11,542 bases of DNA from CAZYCC01 sp964645985 (GCA_964645985.1 CAZYCC010000044.1:1-11542), one strand, 5' to 3'. Positions 1 to 6,526 are shown, counted from the stretch's first letter. Notes: generated from the sequence alone by a model not told the origin. A program made the numbers and translations.

Positions 1-1982
1 TTCATCGTGTAGGTGTGGAGCGTCGGGTTGCCGACCGTCGAGGCGTTCGCGGTCTGCCAGCCGTCGGAGTAGTGATTTTTGACCGCCATACTCATATAGG
101 AAGCGGTCAGCAGCACTTCGAGGACGGTGCCGGGCGTACCTGCAAAATCAGCATTGTTAATGTATAGAACACCGGCATCCTCCCTCTTAGGTTCAAGTTT
201 TAAGAATCCAGAATTTGCGTCGGGATTCTTTAACGTTTTTAACCCGAGAACAAAACCAGAGCCGATACTCATTTTATATCCCGGTGTTGTTTCGTCGGCG
301 AGAAAAACATTGTACCATTCATCGCCGACATTGCCAAACATACCATTATTTTCCGGGTCATAATCGCCCCATGAGTTTTTGTTTTCTTCGCTTTGATTAA
401 GCAACCGATGGCTCTTGTCGACACCCCACCTACTTTTCCATTCAGTGGGTTTTCCCTTTTTAATTCTATCTTCATCGTTGGTGTCATTCGTAGTTCCATC
501 TTGATCGTCACCACAGAATCTCTCGTTCCAGTCCTGCTGTGTCCCCATCTCGTTGAGCGCGAAGTTCGCGCCGCCGTCCGACATGATGATCGCGGCGGGC
601 ACACGCGCGACGGTCGATGCCTTTCCGGTCGAGAGGGTCTCGGTGTAGGCGGTCGCGCTGTCCTGCGCGAGCTGCTCATAGGCGAGGTAAATGCCGCCCT
701 GCGTGTTGGTAAAGTAGCCGATGTACTCGTCGGCGGCAAGCTCGCTCGTGGGGCCCATTATCGATGTGTAATTGGCAGGCTCATTTCTGGCACTATCAGT
801 AACTTCTTCGTGAGCTCGTTTGTTTGCATTCTTCATTTCGACATTGTCAAGCCCGCCGTTTTCCTGATCCGCCACACCCGGGAAAGCCTTTATGTTGTTG
901 TTGTCGCCGTAGACATTGTTGCTGACGGTATATTTGTGCTGACGCCAGCCTTCGACTGCCGCCGCGGCAAGCGGTTCCTCTGGCTTTAAATTCTCGGTCG
1001 TGTCCTCATTCATCTCGGCTTCCGCCGTCACTGTATAGCAGGTGTCGCGGTTGTTAATCCAAACCCAAGTGTTGCTCGTGTCATCATAGCGCAGGTCGCA
1101 CGGGTGGTAGAGCGTCTCCATCCCGCTGACGCGCAGGTAGGGGGTGGGCTTGCCGGTTTCTTCCGCCGTACCCTCCGCGGCGGCAGTACTTCCGCGCCAA
1201 TGCGCGAGCGGCATCAGCACGGTCGCGTTCGCGCCGTAGGCGACCACCGCAACGCGGTTCTGCGGGTTCTGCGCCATTAGGTTGTCGATCGTTTGGTTGA
1301 TCGCGTCCAGCGTCTTTTGAATGCGCGAGTTTTCGATGCGCGCATCCATTGGGATACCATCCGCAGGAAAATCGTCTTTTTCTTTCCTCCCTGCTCCTTT
1401 TTCGGTTCTATCATTATATTGTGTAACCGTATCAATCGAAAATCTCGTGTCCTGCCCCATCGAGGCGGACATATCGAAGGCGATGACGAGGTCGATCGGG
1501 CTCTGCGGGTACTCGTTGAGCTGCTGGGAGCTGGTGAGCGCGGAGAAAACGTGCCCGAAGTCAGAGTTAAAAGAAACACTGCCGGCGTACCCGTCGGTCA
1601 GCATATCGAGCGAGACGCTCGCCTGGGTCTGCCCGTCCGGCGATGTCGCGAAGACCGATTTGTCGGTCCAGATTCGCCCGGCGTAGCGCGAGCCGTTCCC
1701 GCTGCCCAATAGCGCGGTGAGGTAGTCGTCGGTTGTGTCGGGGTCCGCGAGGCGATCGATTACCTTTGCCGTCCAGTTCCCCTCCTGCGCTGCGGCAACC
1801 TCGGCAACGCCGGCGCCCCCCGCGAGCACTCCCGCGAGCATCACCACGGTCAAAAGCGCGGCAAGGGCCCGGCAGGCCCCCTTCCCGCGCCGCACCCCGC
1901 CGCCGCGCGCGGGGGATTTCCTTTCACTCGGCACCATTGCGGCGCCGCTGCTCTTCCTGTTCTTTCTGCTGTAGGCTGTCAA
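1..1982 (-). CDS. Secreted VWA-domain protein, N-terminal part (runs off the left edge)
   Basis: The frame stays open from 1982 to the window edge (660 complete codons), so the C-terminus is missing. I chose a TTG start at 1982 because AAGGAGG (1997-1991) lies 8 bases upstream; the first in-frame ATG (1937) has no comparable site. Numbered from the TTG, residues 1-38 are basic, 39-60 hydrophobic, and a signal peptidase site is likely after A-A-A65. A VWA domain follows: MIDAS motif D170-M-S172-A-S174, a probable second metal-site loop T425-N-T427-Q-G-G, and the third-loop aspartate in S-D469-G-G. Long insertions after the MIDAS motif, between 'VAYGAN' and 'TNTQGG', and after 'SDGGANF' make the domain unusually large. 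In this family VWA binds protein ligands at the cell surface; adhesin or pilus-like roles are common, but no sortase or repeat region is visible here. The insertions are richer in A/T than the rest. VWA assignment is firm; the biological role is unknown. Confidence 0.88.
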   Translation of the reverse strand, partial: MTAYSRKNRKSSGAAMVPSERKSPARGGGVRRGKGACRALAALLTVVMLAGVLAGGAGVAEVAAAQEGNWTAKVIDRLADPDTTDDYLTALLGSGNGSRYAGRIWTDKSVFATSPDGQTQASVSLDMLTDGYAGSVSFNSDFGHVFSALTSSQQLNEYPQSPIDLVIAFDMSASMGQDTRFSIDTVTQYNDRTEKGAGRKEKDDFPADGIPMDARIENSRIQKTLDAINQTIDNLMAQNPQNRVAVVAYGANATVLMPLAHWRGSTAAAEGTAEETGKPTPYLRVSGMETLYHPCDLRYDDTSNTWVWINNRDTCYTVTAEAEMNEDTTENLKPEEPLAAAAVEGWRQHKYTVSNNVYGDNNNIKAFPGVADQENGGLDNVEMKNANKRAHEEVTDSARNEPANYTSIMGPTSELAADEYIGYFTNTQGGIYLAYEQLAQDSATAYTETLSTGKASTVARVPAAIIMSDGGANFALNEMGTQQDWNERFCGDDQDGTTNDTNDEDRIKKGKPTEWKSRWGVDKSHRLLNQSEENKNSWGDYDPENNGMFGNVGDEWYNVFLADETTPGYKMSIGSGFVLGLKTLKNPDANSGFLKLEPKREDAGVLYINNADFAGTPGTVLEVLLTASYMSMAVKNHYSDGWQTANASTVGNPTLHTYTM

Positions 1983-1990
1983 AGCGTGAA

Positions 1991-1997
1991 CCTCCTT
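1991..1997 (-). promoter_or_regulatory. Ribosome binding site that selects the TTG start of the VWA gene
   Basis: Read on the minus strand this is AAGGAGG, a perfect anti-16S match, followed by eight bases and then TTG at 1982. The later ATG at 1937 is preceded by codons with no such motif. This argues for a rare TTG initiation codon and an extended basic leader before the signal-peptide hydrophobic core. Confidence 0.7.
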
Positions 1998-2077
1998 CCG
2001 GCGAATTTGCTCCGCCGGGGATCGCGGGGGCGCGCCGCAACACGCCACACCGCTCCACAATACTTTATACATACGCA

Positions 2078-2106
2078 AGGATAGCACAAATGTCTCCAAA
2101 AATCAA
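2078..2106 (-). promoter_or_regulatory. Probable sigma-A promoter of the VWA gene
   Basis: On the minus strand: -35 TTGATT (2106-2101), a 17-base spacer, and -10 TATCCT (2083-2078) preceded by TG one base away (extended -10). Transcription would start near 2071, giving a leader of about 90 bases. It lies directly after the terminator of the upstream ECF gene, so the VWA gene is probably an independent unit. The hexamers are only moderate matches. TATAAA at 2064-2069 was considered as a rival -10 but has no good -35. Confidence 0.45.
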
Positions 2107-2117
2107 CCCCCCGTGAG

Positions 2118-2154
2118 AAAAAAATAGCGAATCCCCGCCGGGGCGGGGATTCGC
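2118..2154 (-). terminator. Rho-independent terminator of the ECF S-component gene
   Basis: A perfect 13-bp inverted repeat (2127-2139 with 2142-2154) with a 2-base centre; in RNA the innermost pairs would open into a small loop. On the minus strand it is followed by TATTTTTTT, as expected for an intrinsic terminator reading leftward. It ends the transcript from the gene finishing at 2220 and separates it from the VWA promoter at 2078-2106. There is no T-run on the plus-strand side, so it works in one direction. Confidence 0.88.
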
Positions 2155-2158
2155 AAAA

Positions 2159-2212
2159 GGGGCGCGGGCGCGGGGGCGCGCGAGGGGCGCGGGGGAGAGG
2201 GAGAGCGGGGGG
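2159..2212 (+). other. G-rich tract with quadruplex potential
   Basis: Seven runs of three or more G on the plus strand, separated by 3 to 7 bases (CGC spacers repeated four times), between the ECF stop codon and its terminator. The plus strand is the template for the minus-strand transcript here. This is a pattern read directly from the sequence; any effect on transcription is inference. Confidence 0.5.
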
Positions 2213-2219
2213 CGGCGCG

Positions 2220-2936
2220 TTATTTTTTCGCCGGCTTTGTCGGCTGTGCCGGCTTTGCCGTCTTCGCCGGCCTCGCCACCTTGCCCACCTTATCCCCGAC
2301 GGCGGCGACGACGCGCGTCAGCACCGGGGAGAGCAGGAGGTTCACCGCGAGCTCCGCGAGGAAGTTGACCCCCGCGACGACTACCGCAAGGAAAAAGAGC
2401 ACGCTCTGCCCGTCCGGCACGCCCGCCGCTGCGATCGAATCGTGCAGGAGCGTCGCGCCGCCGACGATAAAGATGCCGGTGTTGACAATCGGCGCGGTGC
2501 CCGCCGCCGCGACCGAGGCAAGAGTCGCGCGGCGCGAGGCGGGTGGCGCCTTCCCGCGCGCCGCGCGGTAGACCACCCCGGAAAGAAATCCCGCCGCCGT
2601 TCCCTTCAAAAGGCAAATGAGCGAGGTGAGCACCGGCTGCGCGGCAAGGAGCGCGGCGGTGAAGGGATCGGCGCCGGTCGCGCCCATCGCGACGGTGATC
2701 ACGCCGAAGACAAGGCCGAGCGCCGCCCCGGCGAGGGGCCCGAGCAATATCGCGCCCATCACAATCGGCACGAGGACGAAGGAGAAGGAGGTCGGCCCGA
2801 CCTTCACCTGCCCGAGAAAAATCTGCAGCACCGCGACGAGCGCGGCAAAGAGCGCGAGCAGCACGAGCCGCCGCACGCGCTCGCTCCTCCTCCCGCGCGC
2901 CTCCCGCGCGCTCTCCCCGCGCGCTTGGTATTTCAT
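2220..2936 (-). CDS. ECF transporter S component, substrate unknown
   Basis: A small, very hydrophobic protein (238 aa from ATG 2936) with about six membrane segments. It resembles the substrate-binding S components of ECF vitamin/micronutrient importers: a basic N-terminus leads into helix 1, which carries an AxxxA pattern (A28/A32, counted from ATG 2936) used by this family to dock on EcfT. 'VLVPIVMGAILLGPLAGAALG' is also typical. The substrate cannot be read from sequence. The C-terminus is an odd Lys/Pro/Ala tail with repeated P-A-K. Three starts are possible: TTG 2945 and ATG 2936, neither with a Shine-Dalgarno sequence, or GTG 2876, which follows AGGAGG by nine bases and would begin just before helix 1. 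I list 2936 because composition changes there from A/T-rich to coding-like. No EcfA/T genes are near. It may be read through from the ligase gene upstream, since no promoter was seen. Confidence 0.8.
   Translation of the reverse strand: MKYQARGESAREARGRRSERVRRLVLLALFAALVAVLQIFLGQVKVGPTSFSFVLVPIVMGAILLGPLAGAALGLVFGVITVAMGATGADPFTAALLAAQPVLTSLICLLKGTAAGFLSGVVYRAARGKAPPASRRATLASVAAAGTAPIVNTGIFIVGGATLLHDSIAAAGVPDGQSVLFFLAVVVAGVNFLAELAVNLLLSPVLTRVVAAVGDKVGKVARPAKTAKPAQPTKPAKK
2886..2891 (-). promoter_or_regulatory. Possible internal ribosome binding site for GTG 2876
   Basis: AGGAGG on the minus strand, nine bases before GTG at 2876. As codons it reads Arg-Arg using AGG-AGG, while nearby arginines are mostly CGC or CGG, which favours a signal over plain coding sequence. 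If used, the ECF protein would start 'MRRLVLLALF', a normal length for the family. Confidence 0.4.
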
Positions 2937-2973
2937 AGGTGACAAATGGTAAGTGACAAGTAAATTGTGAAAA
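2937..2973 (-). repeat. Decayed heptamer tandem repeat before the ECF start
   Basis: Read on the plus strand, GTGACAA at 2939-2945 and again at 2953-2959, with GTGAAAA at 2967-2973, have an exact 14-base period. The intervening heptamers ATGGTAA and GTAAATT look like degenerate units. The array occupies the place where a Shine-Dalgarno sequence would be expected for ATG 2936. It is A/T-rich in an otherwise G/C-rich region. Confidence 0.5.
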
Positions 2974-3005
2974 TCCGCAGGAGATCCCCCCGAGGCTCCC
3001 CCTCT

Positions 3006-3060
3006 CCCGCGCGGTCTCCCGCAAGGCGCGCCGCGCCCTCCTCGAGGAAGTCACGAAAAT
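3006..3060 (+). repeat. 55-base direct copy, left of gap
   Basis: Identical over all 55 bases to 3161-3215. The match ends exactly at the first N, and the base before it (T at 3005) is unique to this side. This is what two contig ends sharing one k-mer look like when joined with a fixed spacer. Confidence 0.9.
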
Positions 3061-3160
3061 NNNNNNNNNNNNNNNNNNNNNNNNNNNNNNNNNNNNNNNN
3101 NNNNNNNNNNNNNNNNNNNNNNNNNNNNNNNNNNNNNNNNNNNNNNNNNNNNNNNNNNNN
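3061..3160. other. Assembly gap (100 N)
   Basis: Exactly 100 N, the usual placeholder for a gap of unknown size. With identical 55-base flanks, the true gap may be zero, with one copy to be removed. Confidence 0.97.
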
Positions 3161-3215
3161 CCCGCGCGGTCTCCCGCAAGGCGCGCCGCGCCCTCCTCGA
3201 GGAAGTCACGAAAAT
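3161..3215 (+). repeat. 55-base direct copy, right of gap
   Basis: Second copy of 3006-3060, starting at the first base after the N run and diverging immediately after 3215. It lies downstream of the ligase stop codon (3263), so no gene is disrupted by the join. Confidence 0.9.
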
Positions 3216-3262
3216 CGCCGCGCGGGGGGTGTTTCGCGCAAAACGTCGCGCCCCCTCGCGTG

Positions 3263-4984
3263 CTACTCGGCGGTGGCGTCCGCCTTCGGCGGGGGGGTGA
3301 TGCGCACTTTGCGCAGGCGCTTGTAGGGGGGGAGCGTCGCGTTGAGGTCCTTCACCTCGCGGCGCAGCAGCTCCGCGCGCTCATCGCGCGTGAGGTCCTC
3401 CACCGTCCCCTCCCGCAGCGTCACGCGCGCGGCGAGGCGCAGGTCCTCCCCGCTCTCGCGCAGGTCCTCCGCGAAAACGACCGCGTCCTCGACATAAGGG
3501 ATGTCAAGCAGGAGATTCTCGATCTCCTCCACGCGCACGCGCTTGCCGTTCTTGAAGGAGATGAGGCCGTGCCTCCGCCCGGTGACAACGAGGCGCCCGC
3601 GCAGATCGAGCCGCCCGAATTCGCCCGTGCGCACGGTGCCGGGGCGCGGGAAGAGCGCGCGGCTGCCGCTCGGGTTGTTGTAGAGCCCCATCGCGACGGC
3701 ATCGCCGGTGAGGAAGATCTCCCCCTCCCGCAGGAAGCGGAAGAACCGCCCGCGCCGCGGCGGCGGCGTCTCCCCGCCGGGCAGCAGATCCCCCTCAAGG
3801 ACGGTCGCGCGCAATCCCGGCAGGAGCTTTCCCGCGTGAATATCGGAGGAACCCTCCTCCGCGCTCCCCCCGCGCGCGATCGCGGCGGGCGCGGCGAGGG
3901 CGGGGAAGACATATCCGGCGAACAAATCGATGCCCACCCGCTCAAAGAGGTCGGCAGAGGACTCGGCGGGCGGCGCGCCGACGCAGAGCACGGTGCGCAA
4001 GTTCCCGCCGAAGGTGTCGTGCACCGCGCGGAAGAGCGCGCGGCGGCGGTCGATACCGGCGCGGCGCAGCCGCTCGGAGGTGCGGGCGAGAGCGGTAAAA
4101 TCATCCCACTTGCCGGAGCGTGAAAGACTGCCGCGCAGCGACACGGCGAGCCGCTCGACAAAAAGCGAGGACAGCACGACAAAATCCGGGCGGAAGAGCT
4201 TGAAACAGGAGGTCGCCGCGCGCGGCGAGGGGCAGAGGCAGACGGTCGCGCGCCGCGCGATCGAGAGCAGCAGCGTGCAGGTCAGCTCCTCCGGAGCGGC
4301 AAGCGGCAAAATCGAGAGCGCGGTCTTATGCGGGGGGAGCAGCTCATGCACGCCGCGCACGGCGGCAAGCAGGTTCTGCCCGCTGAAAAGCACGCCGCCC
4401 TCGGTCTCCTCCCCCTCCGGGAAGAGCAGCAGCCGCCGCTCATCGGGCGCGGGGGCCGCCTCCCGCGCCTCCCCGCGCGAAAGGGCCTCCCTCCCGCGCC
4501 GCAGAATATCCTCATAGCGCGCAGCGGGGCGAGCCTCCCCTTCCCCGCCCTTCCCGGAGGGAAGAAGAATAATCTTGAGGTTTTGCAGGCGCGAGAGCGT
4601 CTCGCTCGCGCGCGCGTACAGGTCCTCGTCAAGTAGCAGCGCGCGCGCGTCCCCCGCGCGAAGGGCTCTTATCGCGTCAGGGAGAGGCGTATCCGGCGCG
4701 AGAGGGATGGCGAGGGCGGGCGAGGTCAGCAGAGCGAGCAGCGCGGTCACGCTCTCGGGCGAAGACTTCGCGAGAAGGGCGACAGGCGAGGCGGAGAGGC
4801 CCACCGCGGCAAGTCCCGCGCGAAAGGCGGCGACGTTGCGCTCGAGCTGCGCGTAGGAAATCTCGCGCGCGCTGCCCTCCTCTAGGAAACGCAGGGCGGG
4901 AGCCTCCCCCGCGTCGCGCGATGCCGCGCTCAGCAGATCCCGCAGGGACGTGAAAAGCGATGTGCCGGAGGATTGTTCGGTCAT
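3263..4984 (-). CDS. Degenerate acyl-adenylate-forming (AMP-binding) enzyme homologue
   Basis: 573 aa, full family length, related to long-chain acyl-CoA synthetases. ATG 4984 was chosen because it follows GAGG by six bases and sits just below a strong promoter. Landmarks align well: 'VLFSGQNLLAAV' (199-209), 'ILPLAAPEELTC' (225-236), 'FGGNLRTVLCVGAP' (325-338), 'GLYNNPSGSR' (433-442), 'TGRRHGLISFKNGK' (468-481) and 'VEEIE' (485-489). Catalytic motifs are eroded. The Thr/Ser/Gly-rich phosphate loop with its lysine reads FPEGEETEGG (188-197). The YGxTE motif reads YVFPA (358-362), without the magnesium-binding glutamate. TGD reads TGE (453-455). The protein ends soon after 'LPPYKRLRKV' (551-560), with no STGK-type catalytic lysine. 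The frame is intact, so it is probably a conserved pseudoenzyme or an enzyme with a changed role, not a decaying gene. Classic ligase activity looks unlikely. Partners are not evident. Confidence 0.85.
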   Translation of the reverse strand: MTEQSSGTSLFTSLRDLLSAASRDAGEAPALRFLEEGSAREISYAQLERNVAAFRAGLAAVGLSASPVALLAKSSPESVTALLALLTSPALAIPLAPDTPLPDAIRALRAGDARALLLDEDLYARASETLSRLQNLKIILLPSGKGGEGEARPAARYEDILRRGREALSRGEAREAAPAPDERRLLLFPEGEETEGGVLFSGQNLLAAVRGVHELLPPHKTALSILPLAAPEELTCTLLLSIARRATVCLCPSPRAATSCFKLFRPDFVVLSSLFVERLAVSLRGSLSRSGKWDDFTALARTSERLRRAGIDRRRALFRAVHDTFGGNLRTVLCVGAPPAESSADLFERVGIDLFAGYVFPALAAPAAIARGGSAEEGSSDIHAGKLLPGLRATVLEGDLLPGGETPPPRRGRFFRFLREGEIFLTGDAVAMGLYNNPSGSRALFPRPGTVRTGEFGRLDLRGRLVVTGRRHGLISFKNGKRVRVEEIENLLLDIPYVEDAVVFAEDLRESGEDLRLAARVTLREGTVEDLTRDERAELLRREVKDLNATLPPYKRLRKVRITPPPKADATAE

Positions 4985-5014
4985 AAACCACCTCGATTCT
5001 TCGAGAGTCAAACC

Positions 5015-5043
5015 AGTATACCAAATCCCGCGCGAAATTGCAA
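5015..5043 (-). promoter_or_regulatory. Sigma-A promoter of the ligase-like gene
   Basis: On the minus strand: -35 TTGCAA (5043-5038), a 17-base spacer, -10 TATACT (5020-5015) with TG one base upstream (extended -10). The start site would be near 5008, a leader of about 24 bases before ATG 4984. It lies inside the longer open frame that extends up to 5365, which argues that the extension is not translated. Confidence 0.78.
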
Positions 5044-5642
5044 CCCGCGCCGCGCGGCGAGGGAGGGCGCGCAGGTGAAAAGCCGCTCGGCGAGGGCACG
5101 CGCGGGCGAGGTGCGCGGCGTCAAAAGGGCGCGCGGCGATGAGGGGCGAGGAGCGCGCGGGCGAAATGCTGTCACGCGCCGTTTGCCTGATTTTCGTTTT
5201 GCCGCGAGGGCGCGCGGGGCAAATAAGACCACACGGGAGCGGGCATCTCGGCGACGCGCAGCCCCGCCGCGGCGTTAACTCTGCGCGGCGCAATCGGTTA
5301 ATCCCGCGCGGCGGGAAAATGTTACACCGCCGGGCGGCTTCCCGCGAGGTCGCGGCGCGGCGCACGGGGGGTGGGGGCGGCTTCCCCTCGCAAAAATCGC
5401 GCGTCCACGCTCCCTCTCGGTGCGGTTTCCCGCAATACTAGGGCGCGGGCGATCGCCGAAAATGATTGCCGGGGCGTACCCAGCGCGCGCCTCCCGCGTC
5501 CCTCCCCGCGCTCCTCCTTGATATGGATTCGCGCAAAGCGGCGCGCGCACCCTCATTGCTCGGTGACGGCGGAGCGGGAGCGCCCCCGCGATTTTCCCCG
5601 CGATGATTGGCTTCGCGGCGAATGTAGCATTGTTCACATCTT

Positions 5643-5656
5643 TGTGGTATACTACA
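5643..5656 (+). promoter_or_regulatory. Extended -10 promoter with overlapping palindrome, racemase gene
   Basis: TATACT at 5648-5653 is preceded by TG at 5645-5646, giving the extended -10 TGGTATACT. The -35 position (5625-5630, TAGCAT) is poor, so the promoter would depend on the TG or on an activator. The 14-base near-palindrome TGTGGTATACTACA (5643-5656, arms of seven with one mismatch) covers the -10 and could be a repressor operator; no regulator gene is nearby. The leader would be about 24 bases. Confidence 0.6.
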
Positions 5657-5683
5657 CGGAATCGCGTTTTCCGGGGGTTTTCG

Positions 5684-6379
5684 ATGTCTAGGATTCTCGG
5701 CATTATCGGCGGCATGGGGCCGATGGCGTCCGCCTACCTCGTTGAGCGCATCACCGCGCTGACCCGCGCCGCGCGCGACGCCGACCACATCGAGCTGCTG
5801 CTCTACAGCCGCCCGTCGATCCCCGACCGCACCAAGGCTATCCTCGCGGGCGCGCCCTCGCCGCTTCCGCTTATCCAAAGCACCGCGCGCGCGCTCTGCG
5901 AGGCGGGCGCGGGAGTTCTCGCGATGCCCTGCATCACCGCGCACGCCTATTACGATGAGCTCGCCGCCGCGCTCCCGGTGCCGCTCCTTCATATGCCGCG
6001 CGAGACGGCGCGGGAGGTCGCCGCGCGGGGCGAGGCGCGGGCGGGCATTCTCGCAACGGACGGTACGGTAAAGGCGGGGGTTCTCACGGCGGCGCTCGAG
6101 GAGTACGGCGTAACGCCTATTCTGCCCTCCCCGCGCGCTCAAGCGGCGGTGATGTCGCTCATCTACGACGACATTAAGGCGGGAAGGGCGCCGGATATGG
6201 CAAAGTTTGCCCTCGCCGCGGAAGAGCTGAGAGGCGCGGGCGCGGGCGTTATCCTCCTTGGCTGCACGGAGCTGTCGCTCCTGCCGCGCGAGAATCGCGC
6301 GCCCGACATCCTCGACCCGATTGATATTCTCGCGCGCGCGGCGATCCTCGCCTGCGGAGGCGAGGTAATCGGGGAATAG
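5684..6379 (+). CDS. Aspartate/glutamate racemase family protein
   Basis: 231 aa, normal for the family, whose members invert amino-acid stereochemistry without cofactor using two cysteines, one on each side of the substrate. The N-terminus 'GIIGGMGPMAS' (6-16) is the family hallmark. The first catalytic motif is M-P-C83-I-T-A-H, the second G-C194-T-E-L. 'ATDGTVKAGV' (124-133) is also conserved. The residue after the first cysteine is Ile where Asn is usual (CNT), so substrate or activity may differ. ATG 5684 was chosen because the upstream in-frame ATG at 5603 lies before the promoter. The ribosome site is weak (GGGGG, six bases upstream). Substrate unproven: aspartate, glutamate or another amino acid. 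The ABC exporter gene follows after 147 bases in the same direction; no functional link can be shown. Confidence 0.88.
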   Translation: MSRILGIIGGMGPMASAYLVERITALTRAARDADHIELLLYSRPSIPDRTKAILAGAPSPLPLIQSTARALCEAGAGVLAMPCITAHAYYDELAAALPVPLLHMPRETAREVAARGEARAGILATDGTVKAGVLTAALEEYGVTPILPSPRAQAAVMSLIYDDIKAGRAPDMAKFALAAEELRGAGAGVILLGCTELSLLPRENRAPDILDPIDILARAAILACGGEVIGE

Positions 6380-6393
6380 CGGCGCTTTCCCCG
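6370..6393 (+). other. Stem-loop overlapping the racemase stop codon
   Basis: Perfect 7-bp inverted repeat CGGGGAA/TTCCCCG around a 10-base loop that begins with the TAG stop. No T-run follows, so it is not a typical intrinsic terminator. It may slow 3' decay of the racemase part of a longer transcript, or be chance. Confidence 0.3.
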
Positions 6394-6526
6394 CTCGGCT
6401 CAGGGCATGCCGCCGCCCCGTTATCTCCCGCAAAAGGCGAGGCGCCCGCTCGCGCAATATTTCGCGCCGCAGCCGCGAGGGAGAGCGCGGAGCGCCGCAA
6501 ACATTCTTTTTTCCGATAGGTGAACT

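Larger units (their letters stand above)
2946..3262. other. Intergenic region interrupted by an assembly gap
   Basis: This holds the heptamer repeat, two identical 55-base copies and the N run. If the copies are one sequence, the real spacer between the ligase stop and the ECF start is about 160 bases. I see no convincing promoter, riboswitch or terminator in the readable part. The copy contains a 10-bp palindrome, TCCTCGAGGA. Confidence 0.6.
4985..5683. other. Divergent intergenic region without a recognised gene
   Basis: About 640 bases separate the ligase promoter from the racemase promoter region. The sequence is G/C-rich with many GCGCG runs. Open frames exist in several phases, but their translations are Arg/Ala/Pro-rich with no family resemblance, as expected by chance at this composition. 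A small inverted repeat, CCCGC-GCG-GCGGG, lies near 5303-5315. I see no tRNA, riboswitch or mobile element. An unrecognised small RNA cannot be excluded. Confidence 0.5.

Noticed and set aside
3006..3215. The 55-base direct repeat as a mobile-element boundary or target duplication
   Set aside because: The copies abut the N run exactly, and target duplications are far shorter; an assembly overlap is simpler.
3216..3262. Terminator after the ligase-like gene
   Set aside because: A G/C-rich hairpin with bulges can be drawn on the minus strand, but no T-run follows it.
2967..3326. Plus-strand open frame running through the N gap
   Set aside because: It is open only because N codons cannot be stops, and it overlaps the end of the ligase-like gene. 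The translation is Arg/Ser/Pro-rich and matches nothing.
3260..4123. 287-codon plus-strand frame opposite the ligase-like gene
   Set aside because: Antisense shadow in a very G/C-rich gene; no recognisable family and no ribosome site.
4985..5365. N-terminal extension of the ligase-like gene up to 5365
   Set aside because: It contains the promoter at 5015-5043, is Arg/Ala-rich and unlike the family; ATG 4984 has a ribosome site and gives a normal N-terminus.
5603..5683. Earlier in-frame ATG for the racemase
   Set aside because: It lies upstream of the extended -10 promoter, and the added residues are unlike the family, whose N-terminus matches from 5684.
5438..6457. 339-codon minus-strand frame opposite the racemase
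   Set aside because: A G/C-driven shadow of the racemase gene; Arg-rich with no domain resemblance.
6394..6526. Separate promoter for the ABC transporter
   Set aside because: The TTTTTT run and ATATT near 6450-6510 do not form a -35/-10 pair with acceptable spacing.
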